From Pseudomonadota bacterium (GTDB taxonomy: Bacteria; BMS3Abin14): 11,790 nucleotides of DNA. A model generated the notes under the pieces. The model saw nothing but the letters and a program-made list of their open reading frames with translations. It was not told the origin of the DNA and searched no databases. The stretch is from positions 1 through 11,790 of the forward strand of contig JAFGWO010000249.1 of assembly GCA_016937135.1 (NCBI GenBank), read 5' to 3'. Position numbers and translations under genes: made by a program. Below are positions 6,078 to 11,790 of this stretch, in pieces (position 1 is the first letter of the stretch; every line of letters starts with the position of its first letter).

Positions 6078-7298
6078 TTACTTTCTCCTTCCGGGCGGGC
6101 CAGGCATGAGCCTGGAAGCGATCCCGCCGTTTCCCTGCCCGGTGGAAGAACTTTCTCCTTGGACAAGACCGGTTGCAACCTCGGACCCCTCTCTCAGTTC
6201 GATGGTTTCCTCGACGGCGCTGACGGTGTCGTTGTCGTCAAGGACCGTGACCGGGACTGGATGAATCTGCCCGGACACCGGGACGATGAACACCACCTTT
6301 CCTGATTTCGACAGTTTTGGATCTGTTTTTTCCGTCAAAGATCCCCCTCCCGCCCGGGAGGAAATCCGCAAGGCGCCACTGGGCACCAGGAGGGCGTTCT
6401 CGATCCTGGAGACGATGAAATCCACCGTAGCTGTCATCCCGGGAAGCAGAAGGTCTTTCGTGCCATCGACGTTGACGATCACGGTGTAGTTGACGACGTT
6501 GGAAACCACTTCGGGGTTTAGCCGGATGGTGCTCACAGTTCCGTGAAACATCTCCTCCGGGAAGGCCAGAACGGTGAAATTGACCTTCTGCCCCTGGCTG
6601 ATCAAGCCGATGTCGTTCTCGTCCACGCTCGCCTCGATCTCCATGGAGGAAAGGTCTTTCGCGATGATAAAAAGGGTCGGAGAACTAAGGCTGGCAGCCA
6701 CCGTCTGGCCGGCGTCCACGCTGCGCTCGATAACCGTTCCGTCGATGGGGGACCGGATCACCGTATGTCCCAGGTTGATCCTGTTTGTCTCCAGTTCGGC
6801 CTCGGCCTGCTTCAGGGATGCGGCGGCTGTTTTCAGGGTTGTCCGATAGGCAAAGAATTCCTCCTCCGAAAGATGACCGGCCTCATAAAGGGGGCGGTAG
6901 CGGTTGTATTCAGCCTCGGCTTTTTCCATCTCAGCTTCCCGCATCTGGACGGCCGCTTCGGAAACGTTGACGGCGGCATTAATGGAGGATTGATCCAGGA
7001 CAGCCAGGACCTGACCCGTCGATACCTTGTCGTTGTAGTCCACGAAAACCTTGGATACCGTTCCGGATACCTGGGTCCCCACATCAACGTTCCCCACCGC
7101 CGTGAGGGTCCCCGTGCTGGAAATCGTCTTTTCGAAGGTGCCCCGGGCGACCAGGCCCGTCCTGAATTCCTGCCCGCCTTCCCCCGCTTCCTTTCCTTCC
7201 AGGAAGGCCGGCACGATGCGGACGGCCAGGACAGCCAGGAACAGGATCCCGGCCAGAATCACTGTTATCTTAAAAAACCTGCGCGTTCCCTTGCTCAT
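6078..7298 (-). CDS. HlyD/MacA-family periplasmic adaptor protein
   Basis: This is a 406-residue membrane-fusion protein linking the inner-membrane permease to the outer-membrane channel. A single N-terminal membrane anchor (about 9-30) follows basic residues. The first half of the lipoyl domain contains VGTQVSGTVSKVFVDYNDKV (73-92). An alpha-helical hairpin of about 105-175 is rich in Ala, Glu and Lys. The second lipoyl half contains VIRSPIDGTVIERSVDAGQTV (180-200). A beta-barrel domain (about 215-300) and a membrane-proximal domain follow, including LLVPSGALR (303-311). The C-terminus after about 383 is Gly/Ser/Pro-rich and ends in basic residues. The ATG overlaps the stop of the outer-membrane factor gene by four bases. 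Order and family match MacA; the exact substrate is unknown. Confidence 0.92.
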   Translation of the reverse strand: MSKGTRRFFKITVILAGILFLAVLAVRIVPAFLEGKEAGEGGQEFRTGLVARGTFEKTISSTGTLTAVGNVDVGTQVSGTVSKVFVDYNDKVSTGQVLAVLDQSSINAAVNVSEAAVQMREAEMEKAEAEYNRYRPLYEAGHLSEEEFFAYRTTLKTAAASLKQAEAELETNRINLGHTVIRSPIDGTVIERSVDAGQTVAASLSSPTLFIIAKDLSSMEIEASVDENDIGLISQGQKVNFTVLAFPEEMFHGTVSTIRLNPEVVSNVVNYTVIVNVDGTKDLLLPGMTATVDFIVSRIENALLVPSGALRISSRAGGGSLTEKTDPKLSKSGKVVFIVPVSGQIHPVPVTVLDDNDTVSAVEETIELREGSEVATGLVQGESSSTGQGNGGIASRLMPGPPGRRK

Positions 7299-8641
7299 GA
7301 CCGGATCCCTCCTCCGAGAACATTATCCATCGCGGCTTCGATTTTCCCCTGGTAATAAAAGACGTCAAATACCCTCATCAGGCGGTCATGCCGGGATTTT
7401 ACAACGTCGTATCTGGCCTGGCTCGCTTCGCTCCGTGCATCGTTGAGTTCCACCAGGGTTGCCGCTCCTGCCTCGTAGCGGGCGCTGACCGATTCAAGGG
7501 CTTTTTCGGCCCAAAGGAGCCTGGCCTCCGATACTTCCAGGCTTTTCACAGCCATCCGGTAATCTTCCAAGGCCTGGCCCAGTTCCTTTCTGACCTGCTG
7601 GCACAACCGGTTATACGCCACCTGTTCCGAAACCAGGGCAAGCTCCGCCTGCCTGACAGCGTGGCTTGTCTGCCGCGCGTCAAAAAGAGGGAAAGTCAGG
7701 TCGATCCCTACGGACGCGGTGACGTCGTCCGCACCCATCTGCTCGGGAAAAGTCCCCTCCCGCAGGCTGTTGTAGCCGGCGGTAAGGCTTCCAGAAAGAT
7801 CGACGGTCAGGGATGACCCCGACCTGGCCTGGGAGATCCTGCTTCTCGCCGCCTCGATCCTTTCCCTTTGCGCCGCGATATCCCTGCGGTTTTCCAGGGC
7901 CGCTTCGATCATTCCCTCAAGATCCATTTGGACCTCCGCCACCCTTTCCTGGAGAACGGGATCGGAAACGTCAAAATCCGGGTCTTTTTCGAGGCCCAGC
8001 TCAAGAAGCAACTGCAGGCGGCTCGCCTGAAGATCCCTCTGTGCTGAAATGAGAGCCAATTCCGCTTCCTTGACCGAGGACTGCTGCTGATACAGGTCCG
8101 TCACGGGGCGGGAGCCTGCCTTGTAAAGAGCTTCGACCCGCTCCAACTGTGTCCGGGCCCCGGCAACGTCTTCCTCCCGGACAGCCAGGATCTCGGAACC
8201 GCTCAGAACGTCCAGGTAGGCCGCGGTCACATCCAGGAACAGCTTCTGCCTTTCCTGTTCGAAATCCAGGCCGGATGCGGAAAATTCCCTTTCCGCCCCA
8301 GCCAGGGAAGCCGAATCGGCACCGCCGCTGTAAAGGTTATAACGGGCGGTCACCCCTGCATTTGCCGTCCGATATCCCTCATCTTCCTCGCCGCTCCCCA
8401 GGTATTCCGTGCCGCTCAGGCCGGCGCTGATCGTGGGAAGAAATCCGGCTTTCTGGCGAGAAACCTCGACTTGTGCGGACTCACGATTGACGGATGCGAT
8501 CTGCAGGTCCGGGTTTCCGGAAAGGGCGATCTCGAGGGCGTCCCTCAAGGTCAGCGATTCTCCCCGGGATGGGACCGGAGAAAGGAGGAGAAGGACCGCT
8601 GCTGCAAATGCGGCTGTTTGATGAAATCCCTTCCGGTTCAT
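7295..8641 (-). CDS. TolC-family outer-membrane efflux protein
   Basis: This is a 448-residue outer-membrane channel of the tripartite exporter and the first gene of the minus-strand operon. An N-terminal signal peptide (about 1-27: basic start, hydrophobic AAFAAAVLLLL at 10-20, small residues before ESLTL) is followed by two OEP repeats of long Ala/Gln/Glu-rich helices. The first, starting LTLRDALEIALSGNPDL (30-46), leads into beta segments (about 70-105). The second, from about 240, mirrors it with VGIDLTFPLFDARQ (311-324). The end (about 380-440) has the usual RYEAGAATLVELNDA motif. The start at 8641 is preferred because GGGAGG lies eight bases upstream and a signal peptide begins there. 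The frame extends to an ATG at 8701, but that adds 20 charged residues ahead of the signal. Its promoter presumably lies in the divergent region shared with the response-regulator gene. Confidence 0.92.
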   Translation of the reverse strand: MNRKGFHQTAAFAAAVLLLLSPVPSRGESLTLRDALEIALSGNPDLQIASVNRESAQVEVSRQKAGFLPTISAGLSGTEYLGSGEEDEGYRTANAGVTARYNLYSGGADSASLAGAEREFSASGLDFEQERQKLFLDVTAAYLDVLSGSEILAVREEDVAGARTQLERVEALYKAGSRPVTDLYQQQSSVKEAELALISAQRDLQASRLQLLLELGLEKDPDFDVSDPVLQERVAEVQMDLEGMIEAALENRRDIAAQRERIEAARSRISQARSGSSLTVDLSGSLTAGYNSLREGTFPEQMGADDVTASVGIDLTFPLFDARQTSHAVRQAELALVSEQVAYNRLCQQVRKELGQALEDYRMAVKSLEVSEARLLWAEKALESVSARYEAGAATLVELNDARSEASQARYDVVKSRHDRLMRVFDVFYYQGKIEAAMDNVLGGGIRS

Positions 8642-8731
8642 GTGGAGCCTCCCTGTTTTGCGTTGTGGCCGTTCTGTCGGGAAACATAGTCCTCCGGACA
8701 TGAAGCGTGGGTGATCTTTTGCAAAGGCAGG

Positions 8732-8775
8732 GTTAATTTTCGTAAAGAACCCTTAAGAGGGTTACAATTCTTTAC
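8732..8775. promoter_or_regulatory. Paired, divergent CpxR-like operator
   Basis: On the plus strand GTTAA-TTTTC-GTAAA (8732-8746) matches the CpxR pattern GTAAA-N5-GTAAA at 9 of 10 defined bases. On the minus strand GTAAA-GAATT-GTAAC (8775 to 8761) also matches at 9 of 10. The sites face opposite ways, start 29 bases apart, and enclose nested inverted repeats: GTAAAGAA (8742-8749) with TTCTTTAC (8768-8775), and AACCCT (8748-8753) with AGGGTT (8758-8763). The site lies between the TolC-family gene and the CpxR-like regulator, so one regulator could control both directions. The pattern is known for enterobacterial CpxR; its use here is inferred from the regulator's similarity. Confidence 0.7.
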
Positions 8776-8797
8776 CCACCCCGGGCGGTGTTCGGGC

Positions 8798-8803
8798 TAG
8801 AAT
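8798..8803 (+). promoter_or_regulatory. Candidate -10 element of the response-regulator gene
   Basis: TAGAAT matches the -10 consensus at 5 of 6 positions, but no good -35 hexamer lies 16-18 bases upstream. The minus-strand CpxR-like box (8761-8775) would then cover about -49 to -35, the position expected for an activator touching RNA polymerase. Transcription would begin near 8810, which would exclude the in-frame ATG at 8802 as the start of the regulator. Confidence 0.4.
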
Positions 8804-8837
8804 GGACCCTATGGAAAGGGATCAGGAAAAAGGAGCC

Positions 8838-9563
8838 ATGAAACGGATCCTTGTCGTCGATGACGACATTGAACTCTGCGAACTCCTGGCCGAGTTCCTC
8901 GAGCCGGAGGGTTTCGAGGTCAAGGCGGTCCACACCGGCCGGGAGGGCCTGGATCTTGCCCTGGGAGGCGGATTTTGCCTGGTGGTCCTCGATGTGATGC
9001 TGCCCGGGATGAGCGGCATCGACCTTCTCAGGGAATTGCGGCACCGGAGCGGCACCCCTGTGCTCATGCTGACGGCAAAGGGGGAAGAAGTGGACCGGAT
9101 CGTCGGCCTCGAGATGGGGGCGGACGATTACCTTCCGAAGCCTTTCAATCCGCGGGAGCTCCTTGCCCGGATACGGGCGGTCATGCGGCGTGTTCCGGAG
9201 CACCCCGCTGACCGCGGCGGTGAGAAAACCCGTCTTTGCGTGGGGGATGTCGTCCTGGACCCGGAGAGCCGGGCCGTGTGGCAGGGGGAGCAGGAGGTTT
9301 TGCTGACCGCGGCCGAATTCGACCTCCTGGCTCTTCTCATGAAAAGAGCCGGGTCGATTGTGTCACGCGAGGAGCTGACCCGTGAGGCCCTGGGGCGCAG
9401 GCTGACCCCCTACGACCGGAGCGTGGATGTCCACATCAGCAGCCTCCGGAGAAAACTGGGGAGCCGGGCGGGAGAAACGGAGCGCATCCGCACCATCCGT
9501 GGGGCTGGCTACCAGTACACGGCGGGAAGCGGAAAAAACCCGGCCGGGGAAGGGGACCGGTAG
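8838..9563 (+). CDS. cpxR: CpxR-like OmpR-family response regulator
   Basis: This is a 241-residue DNA-binding response regulator. The receiver domain (1-117) has the acidic pocket Asp8-Asp9-Asp10, phospho-acceptor Asp52 (VVLDVMLPGMSG), switch Thr79 and Lys101, with GADDYLPKPFNPREL (94-108). The C-terminal winged helix (about 132-228) includes LTAAEFDLLALL (156-167), a CpxR-like stretch ALGRRLTPYDRSVDVHISSLRRKLG (positions 184-208) and RTIRGAGYQY (218-227). A Gly/Arg-rich linker joins the domains. The start at 8838 is preferred over in-frame ATGs at 8802 and 8811 because AAAGGAG precedes it and MKRILVVDDD is where CpxR-type proteins begin. It is three bases upstream of the sensor kinase gene, and a matching operator lies just upstream, implying autoregulation. 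Confidence 0.92.
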   Translation: MKRILVVDDDIELCELLAEFLEPEGFEVKAVHTGREGLDLALGGGFCLVVLDVMLPGMSGIDLLRELRHRSGTPVLMLTAKGEEVDRIVGLEMGADDYLPKPFNPRELLARIRAVMRRVPEHPADRGGEKTRLCVGDVVLDPESRAVWQGEQEVLLTAAEFDLLALLMKRAGSIVSREELTREALGRRLTPYDRSVDVHISSLRRKLGSRAGETERIRTIRGAGYQYTAGSGKNPAGEGDR

Positions 9564-9566
9564 GGA

Positions 9567-10949
9567 ATGAAAAGACTGTCCGGGAGCCTGTTTGCGAAGA
9601 TCTTTATCTGGTTCTGGCTCCTCCTGGTCCTCGTTTCCATCGCAAACATTCTGGTCTTCTTTTTCAGGGACGCGGGAAAGATCCGGGAGGAAAGAATGAC
9701 CCGGGATATGGCGTCCCTTCGGGTTTTCGCTATCGCGGCGATGGGTCTCGATTCCGACGGGAAAAGGGAAGAGACCAGGACCCTGATCCGGGAGTATGCA
9801 GGCCGCCCCGGGGTGGAGATCTTCCTTGTGGATCGGGAAGGAATCCCCCTTGCCGGGAGTCCAATTCCCCCCGTGGCAGCCGAAGCCGTCACGGCGGTCT
9901 GGATGGGGAGCCCGCCCAGGGTTTTCGAAACAAAGGACGGCCTGTGGCTTGTAGCGAGGGTGGACGGTCCCGAAGGGGCTTCCGTGGTAGCGGCCCAGAA
10001 GATCCCCAAAAGAAACGCCCTGCCGCCACCTTTCCAGCCGCGGGTTCTCTGGCAGCGGTTCGTCATCGCTATCGTTTTTTCCGGACTCCTGGCATGGCTC
10101 CTGGCAAGGTCCCTTTCCCTTCCGATCACCCGCCTGAAGATGTCCACACGCCGGCTTGCCGAGGGGGACCTGGAAGTGCGCGCCTCTGCCTCGATCACCG
10201 CCCGCGGCGACGAGATAGGGGACCTTGCCCGCGAGTTTGACCTTATGGCGGCGAGGACCCAGGACCTTCTGACCTCCCGGGACCGGATGCTCCGGGACAT
10301 TTCCCACGAACTCCGCTCCCCCCTCGCCCGGATGGGCGTCGCTCTGGAACTGGCGGGAAGGAAGGCGTCGCCGGGGCTCGAGGCATCCCTCAGCCGGATC
10401 CGGAGGGAAGCGGAGAGGCTTAACGACCTTATCGGCCAGCTGCTGACCCTTTCTTCGATGCAGGGCGGGGTCGAAACCCCCGGGAAGGAACCTGTTGATC
10501 TGGCAGAGGTCGTCCAGGAGATCGTCCGGGACGCCGACTTCGAGGCGGAGCGGCGAAACCGGGAAGTCCGGTCCGTCCGCATCGACAAGGTAGTTTTGAG
10601 CGGCCGCCGGGAGATGATCCGGCAGGCCGTGGAAAACGTGGTGCGCAACGCCGCAAGGCACACGAAGGAGGAGACCGGGGTGGAGGTTTCCCTTGAAAAA
10701 CAGGAAGGCAGGGATGGCACCGTGGCCATTATCCGGGTCAGGGACCACGGCCCGGGGGTGCCCGAGGAGCTGCTGGACAATATTTTTCAGCCCTTTTTCC
10801 GCGTGGCGGAGGCACGCGAAAGAGAGACGGGGGGAACAGGGATCGGCCTTGCCATCACCCAGCGGGTGATCCAGGTACATGGTGGAACCGTCCGGGCTTT
10901 CAACGCCCCCGACGGAGGCCTTGTGGTCGAGATCTGCCTTCCGCTTTGA
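9567..10949 (+). CDS. cpxA: CpxA-like sensor histidine kinase
   Basis: This is a 460-residue inner-membrane kinase pairing with the upstream regulator. It starts with SLFAKIFIWFWLLLVLVS (7-24), very like the CpxA N-terminus, as first membrane helix. A periplasmic sensor of about 125 residues (about 35-160) contains a CpxA-like PGVEIFLVDREGIPLAG segment (81-97). A second helix (about 161-181) and a HAMP domain (about 181-235) follow. The dimerisation domain has the phosphorylated His247 in DISHELRSPLARM. The ATP-binding domain has an N-box (ENVVRNAARHT, 356-366), DHGPG (393-397), the F-box region NIFQPFFR (405-412) and GGTGIGLAI (422-430). All catalytic motifs are intact. It probably responds to envelope stress; no cpxP-like inhibitor gene is seen beside it. 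No terminator follows it before the convergent racemase gene. Confidence 0.9.
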   Translation: MKRLSGSLFAKIFIWFWLLLVLVSIANILVFFFRDAGKIREERMTRDMASLRVFAIAAMGLDSDGKREETRTLIREYAGRPGVEIFLVDREGIPLAGSPIPPVAAEAVTAVWMGSPPRVFETKDGLWLVARVDGPEGASVVAAQKIPKRNALPPPFQPRVLWQRFVIAIVFSGLLAWLLARSLSLPITRLKMSTRRLAEGDLEVRASASITARGDEIGDLAREFDLMAARTQDLLTSRDRMLRDISHELRSPLARMGVALELAGRKASPGLEASLSRIRREAERLNDLIGQLLTLSSMQGGVETPGKEPVDLAEVVQEIVRDADFEAERRNREVRSVRIDKVVLSGRREMIRQAVENVVRNAARHTKEETGVEVSLEKQEGRDGTVAIIRVRDHGPGVPEELLDNIFQPFFRVAEARERETGGTGIGLAITQRVIQVHGGTVRAFNAPDGGLVVEICLPL

Positions 10950-10996
10950 AGGTCAGGTCGAACGTCAAAAGGGGGTGCACCAGAGTCGTTCCTTTT

Positions 10997-11025
10997 CTCT
11001 GGACTCTCAACTCTGGACTCTGGAC
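10997..11025. repeat. Short tandem repeat of CTCTGGAC units
   Basis: CTCTGGACTCT occurs twice in perfect form (10997-11007 and 11011-11021), separated by CAA, and the core CTCTGGAC recurs at 11018-11025. The complementary CCAGAGT at 10980-10986 could pair with ACTCTGG at 11010-11016. The repeat lies in the narrow gap after the sensor kinase and runs into the 3' end of the racemase gene, encoding its last four or five residues. Confidence 0.7.
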
Positions 11026-11726
11026 AATCTTTTCCCCTCCAGGATCATCTCCACCGCCGCTTCGGCATGGATCCTTCCCGTGTCGAAAAGAGGGATGTCG
11101 GTATGCTCGGAAGTAACCAGGAGGGGGATCTCGGTGCATCCGAGGATGATCCCCTCCGCCCCCCGGTCGGAAAGCTCCCCTATGATCCGCAGGAATTCCT
11201 TTCTGGAGCTGTCCAGAAACCGGCCGCAGCACAGCTCGTTATAGATAGTGCCGTGGACAAAGCGGCGATCCCCTTCGGCGGGAATAATAGCCTCGATGCC
11301 GAACCGTTCAAGGAGGCGGGATCGATAGAATTCCTGCTCCATGGTAAAGGCTGTCCCGAGCAGGCCGACCTTTTTCATGCCCCGCTCTAAGATCCTCGCG
11401 CCGGTGACGTCGGCAATGTGGACAAAAGGGATGGAAACAGCCTCCTCGATCCGGTCGGCTACCTGGTGCATGGTGTTGGTGGCGAGGAGCACGAAATCGG
11501 CGCCCCCCTGCTGCAGGGAACGGGCGGCGCCGGAAAGGGTCCCCGCGATCCCGTCCCAATCCCCATTTTCTTGCATGATCGCCAACGGCGAAAAATCAAC
11601 GCTGAAGATGATCAGGGGAGCCGAGTGCAGCCCGCCGAGCTTTTTCTGCACCGCATGGTTGATCTCCTGATAATAGGGGATGGTGGACTCCCAGCTCATC
11701 CCTCCGATGATGCCGGCTGTCTTCAT
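11007..11726 (-). CDS. ygeA: L-aspartate/glutamate-specific racemase (YgeA type)
   Basis: This is a cytoplasmic, cofactor-independent amino acid racemase of 239 residues. It begins MKTAGIIGGMSWESTIPYY, the signature start of the aspartate/glutamate racemase superfamily. The first active-site segment reads ATNTMH with Thr83 where most family members have Cys; the second reads LGCTEIPLL with Cys197. E. coli YgeA is known for exactly this Thr83/Cys197 pair, and the numbering coincides. VGLLGTAFTMEQEFYRSRL (120-138) and FDTGRIHAEAAVEMIL (214-229) also match YgeA closely. The start at 11726 has AAGGAG seven bases upstream; an ATG seven codons earlier lacks such a site. Products would be D-Glu or D-Asp for peptidoglycan or signalling. 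The gene is convergent with cpxA, and its final codons lie in a short repeat. Confidence 0.9.
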   Translation of the reverse strand: MKTAGIIGGMSWESTIPYYQEINHAVQKKLGGLHSAPLIIFSVDFSPLAIMQENGDWDGIAGTLSGAARSLQQGGADFVLLATNTMHQVADRIEEAVSIPFVHIADVTGARILERGMKKVGLLGTAFTMEQEFYRSRLLERFGIEAIIPAEGDRRFVHGTIYNELCCGRFLDSSRKEFLRIIGELSDRGAEGIILGCTEIPLLVTSEHTDIPLFDTGRIHAEAAVEMILEGKRLSRVQS

Positions 11727-11751
11727 GGTTTGCTCCTTTCTCTTCAAAAGG

Positions 11752-11785
11752 CCCTGAAAGTTTGATGCCCGATGGCGTTTCAGGG
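11752..11785. repeat. Inverted repeat upstream of the racemase gene
   Basis: CCCTGAAA (11752-11759) is the exact reverse complement of TTTCAGGG (11778-11785). Inside it GCC (11767-11769) can pair with GGC (11774-11776) around the loop CGAT. It lies 25 bases before the racemase start, so it could be a leader hairpin, an operator, or part of a feature continuing past the window edge. There is no T-run. Confidence 0.35.
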
Positions 11786-11790
11786 ATTAC

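Noticed and set aside
8642..8701. N-terminal extension of the TolC-family protein to the ATG at 8701
   Set aside because: It would place 20 charged residues before a clear signal peptide, and the ATG at 8641 has its own ribosome site.
8802..8837. Longer response regulator starting at ATG 8802 or 8811
   Set aside because: No ribosome site precedes either codon; the candidate -10 element overlaps 8802; CpxR-type proteins begin at the MKRILVVDDD position.
9363..10880. Minus-strand open frame of 505 codons opposite the sensor kinase
   Set aside because: It is the antisense shadow of the response regulator end and sensor kinase, both of which carry complete catalytic motifs. The antisense product has no recognisable domain.
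1..11790. CRISPR array, tRNA, insertion sequence or phage module
   Set aside because: I saw no regularly spaced repeats, no cloverleaf-like tRNA gene, no transposase or integrase and no long terminal repeats anywhere in the window.

Overview
The window is GC-rich, tightly packed Gram-negative bacterial chromosome. It encodes outer-membrane, periplasmic-adaptor and RND-type proteins, a CpxRA-like envelope-stress pair and a periplasmic binding-protein transporter. The codon choice and mix of families would suit a deltaproteobacterium-like or other proteobacterial lineage. That placement is inference, since no marker gene is present.

Layout: (i) 2-133 is the 3' end of an RND (AcrB/HAE1-type) efflux pump gene entering from the left. 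(ii) 134-836 is a gene-free region of about 700 bp with several perfect hairpins and, near its right end, a strong sigma70-type promoter. (iii) 837-4030 is a four-gene plus-strand operon for an ABC importer of the ectoine/hydroxyectoine (Ehu) type: binding protein ehuB, an intrinsic terminator, permeases ehuC and ehuD, and ATPase ehuA. (iv) 4051-8641 is a minus-strand operon, read right to left: TolC-family outer-membrane factor, HlyD/MacA-family adaptor, MacB/LolD-type ATPase and MacB/FtsX-type permease. Together they form a tripartite ABC exporter spanning both membranes, with MacB split into two proteins. (v) 8642-8837 is a divergent control region. (vi) 8838-10949 is a CpxR-like response regulator followed by a CpxA-like sensor kinase. 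(vii) 11007-11726 (minus) is an aspartate/glutamate racemase of the YgeA type with the atypical Thr/Cys catalytic pair.

How it fits together: the control region between the exporter and the two-component genes carries two oppositely oriented matches to the CpxR recognition pattern GTAAA-N5-GTAAA. The simplest model is that the CpxRA-like pair autoregulates and also switches the divergent exporter in response to envelope stress. The Ehu importer is a separate, convergent unit. Its binding protein keeps the aromatic and charged residues expected for a compatible-solute pocket, but no ectoine catabolic genes (eut/doe) are visible here, so scavenging for osmoprotection is as plausible as nutrient use.

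I see no RNA gene, CRISPR array, insertion sequence or obviously mobile segment. Most of the window is recognisable biology. The points most worth a second look are the paired CpxR-like operator, the remodelled Ehu pocket, the Thr/Cys racemase and the structured 5' intergenic region.
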